6,604 nucleotides of DNA. Source: Rhodospirillales bacterium. GTDB lineage: Bacteria > Pseudomonadota > Alphaproteobacteria > Rhodospirillales > Magnetospirillaceae. Shown piece after piece: positions 6,126 to 6,604 of the stretch. The notes under the pieces were generated by a model, which did not search any database, was not told where the DNA came from, and saw only the letters and a list, made by a program, of their open reading frames with translations. Each line of letters opens with the position of its first letter. The stretch's first letter is position 1. The stretch covers positions 1 through 6,604 of the forward strand of contig JASHSH010000202.1 in assembly GCA_030040955.1 (NCBI GenBank), written 5' to 3'. The position numbers were made by a program, and so were the translations under genes.

Positions 6126-6587
6126 TTAGTCCTGAGGCGTTCTGAAGTCGGCGACAAGTCTCAGCCAGTCGTCTTCAGGCTTCCACCTGTCAAACCGCTG
6201 CCGCTCCGTCTCCGTAATTTTCCGCGGGTTCACCAGTTTCGCCAGCCAGGGCGAAATCAACTTTGCGCGGAAACCCCAATGATACCGTCCCGGCGAATGA
6301 TCGTCTGAGGGATTCCGTTCCAATAGTGCCGTCACTTGCGAGGCCCCGGGCGGGTTTCCCAAGTGAGTCCGGCAGCGCGCAGGATCGAATGGGCCGTGGT
6401 CGCCGAGCGCTATCGGCCGATCGGACCGGCAAACTAAAGCGTAATGCGTGCTCTTTCCTTCAGCTCCCCGACTCCAGATTAAAACGTGCTCGGGCACGCC
6501 GCGTCTGATCCCCGTGAGGTCCTCCCATTCTGTCCAAAGGAAGACCGTGTCCGGGCTTGAATCGACTCGCTGAGGACGCGAGACCAT
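6126..6587 (-). CDS. Hypothetical protein, low-GC, possibly 5'-partial
   Basis: An open frame of 153 residues from the ATG at 6587 to TAA at 6128-6126. I do not recognise a family. The protein is soluble-looking and rich in tryptophan (seven, e.g. FLWTEWED, YHWGF, DRWKPEDDW), with only two cysteines (VCRS, RCRT) that do not form a metal-site motif. There is no signal peptide or membrane segment. The C-terminal part looks helical and charged (ITETERQRFDRWKPEDDW). No Shine-Dalgarno precedes the ATG and the frame stays open to the window edge (upstream codons read V-L-F-S-Q), so the real start may lie beyond 6604. Local GC, counted by hand in three 60-base stretches, is 53-63%, against 73% in a stretch of the neighbouring oxidoreductase, which suggests recent acquisition or weak selection. 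Absence of family resemblance leaves some doubt, but the alternative overlapping frames read as low-complexity Arg/Ser/Pro sequence and this one does not. Confidence 0.65.
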   Translation of the reverse strand: MVSRPQRVDSSPDTVFLWTEWEDLTGIRRGVPEHVLIWSRGAEGKSTHYALVCRSDRPIALGDHGPFDPARCRTHLGNPPGASQVTALLERNPSDDHSPGRYHWGFRAKLISPWLAKLVNPRKITETERQRFDRWKPEDDWLRLVADFRTPQD

Positions 6588-6604
6588 CTGCGAAAATAGG
6601 ACAG

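Noticed and set aside
1..6604. CRISPR array, tRNA or rRNA gene, insertion sequence, phage or defence genes
   Set aside because: No spaced repeats, terminal inverted repeats, transposase, integrase, nuclease or RNA-gene signature was found on either strand by eye.

Overview
This is a GC-rich chromosomal window (one 60-base stretch I counted by hand is 73% GC) from what looks like an alphaproteobacterium. That guess rests on the GC content, a small protein resembling the mainly alphaproteobacterial DUF6489 family, and the alphaproteobacterial feel of the MnmE and quinone oxidoreductase sequences. It is inference, not a taxonomic assignment.

Layout. The left part (1-1639) is a leftward gene cluster read in the order DUF6489-like protein, thioredoxin-fold [2Fe-2S] ferredoxin, then the tRNA-modification GTPase gene mnmE, which runs off the left edge with its C-terminal quarter missing. 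The first two genes are separated by 1 base and the second and third by 19 bases, so one transcript is likely. A 128-base gap (1640-1767) separates this cluster from a divergent rightward gene of 659 codons for a thioredoxin-domain protein of the YyaL/SPATA20 type. After a second 128-base gap (3748-3875) come three rightward genes packed as an operon: ogt (O6-alkylguanine-DNA alkyltransferase), a dienelactone hydrolase family protein whose start overlaps the ogt stop by 4 bases, and an NADPH:quinone oxidoreductase 17 bases further on. A GC-rich hairpin lies between the end of this operon and a convergent leftward gene of unknown function (6126 to at least 6587), whose GC content is visibly lower than the rest.

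Functionally, the left cluster couples an Fe-S electron carrier to a tRNA wobble-uridine modification gene. The right operon joins repair of alkylated DNA to a hydrolase and an oxidoreductase, which would suit a response to reactive electrophiles, though co-function is inferred only from gene order. The most useful small observation is that the best promoter candidate upstream of ogt would place the transcription start on or next to the ATG, implying a leaderless mRNA. I found no CRISPR array, RNA gene, insertion sequence, phage gene or clearly new system; apart from the right-edge gene the window looks like ordinary core chromosome.
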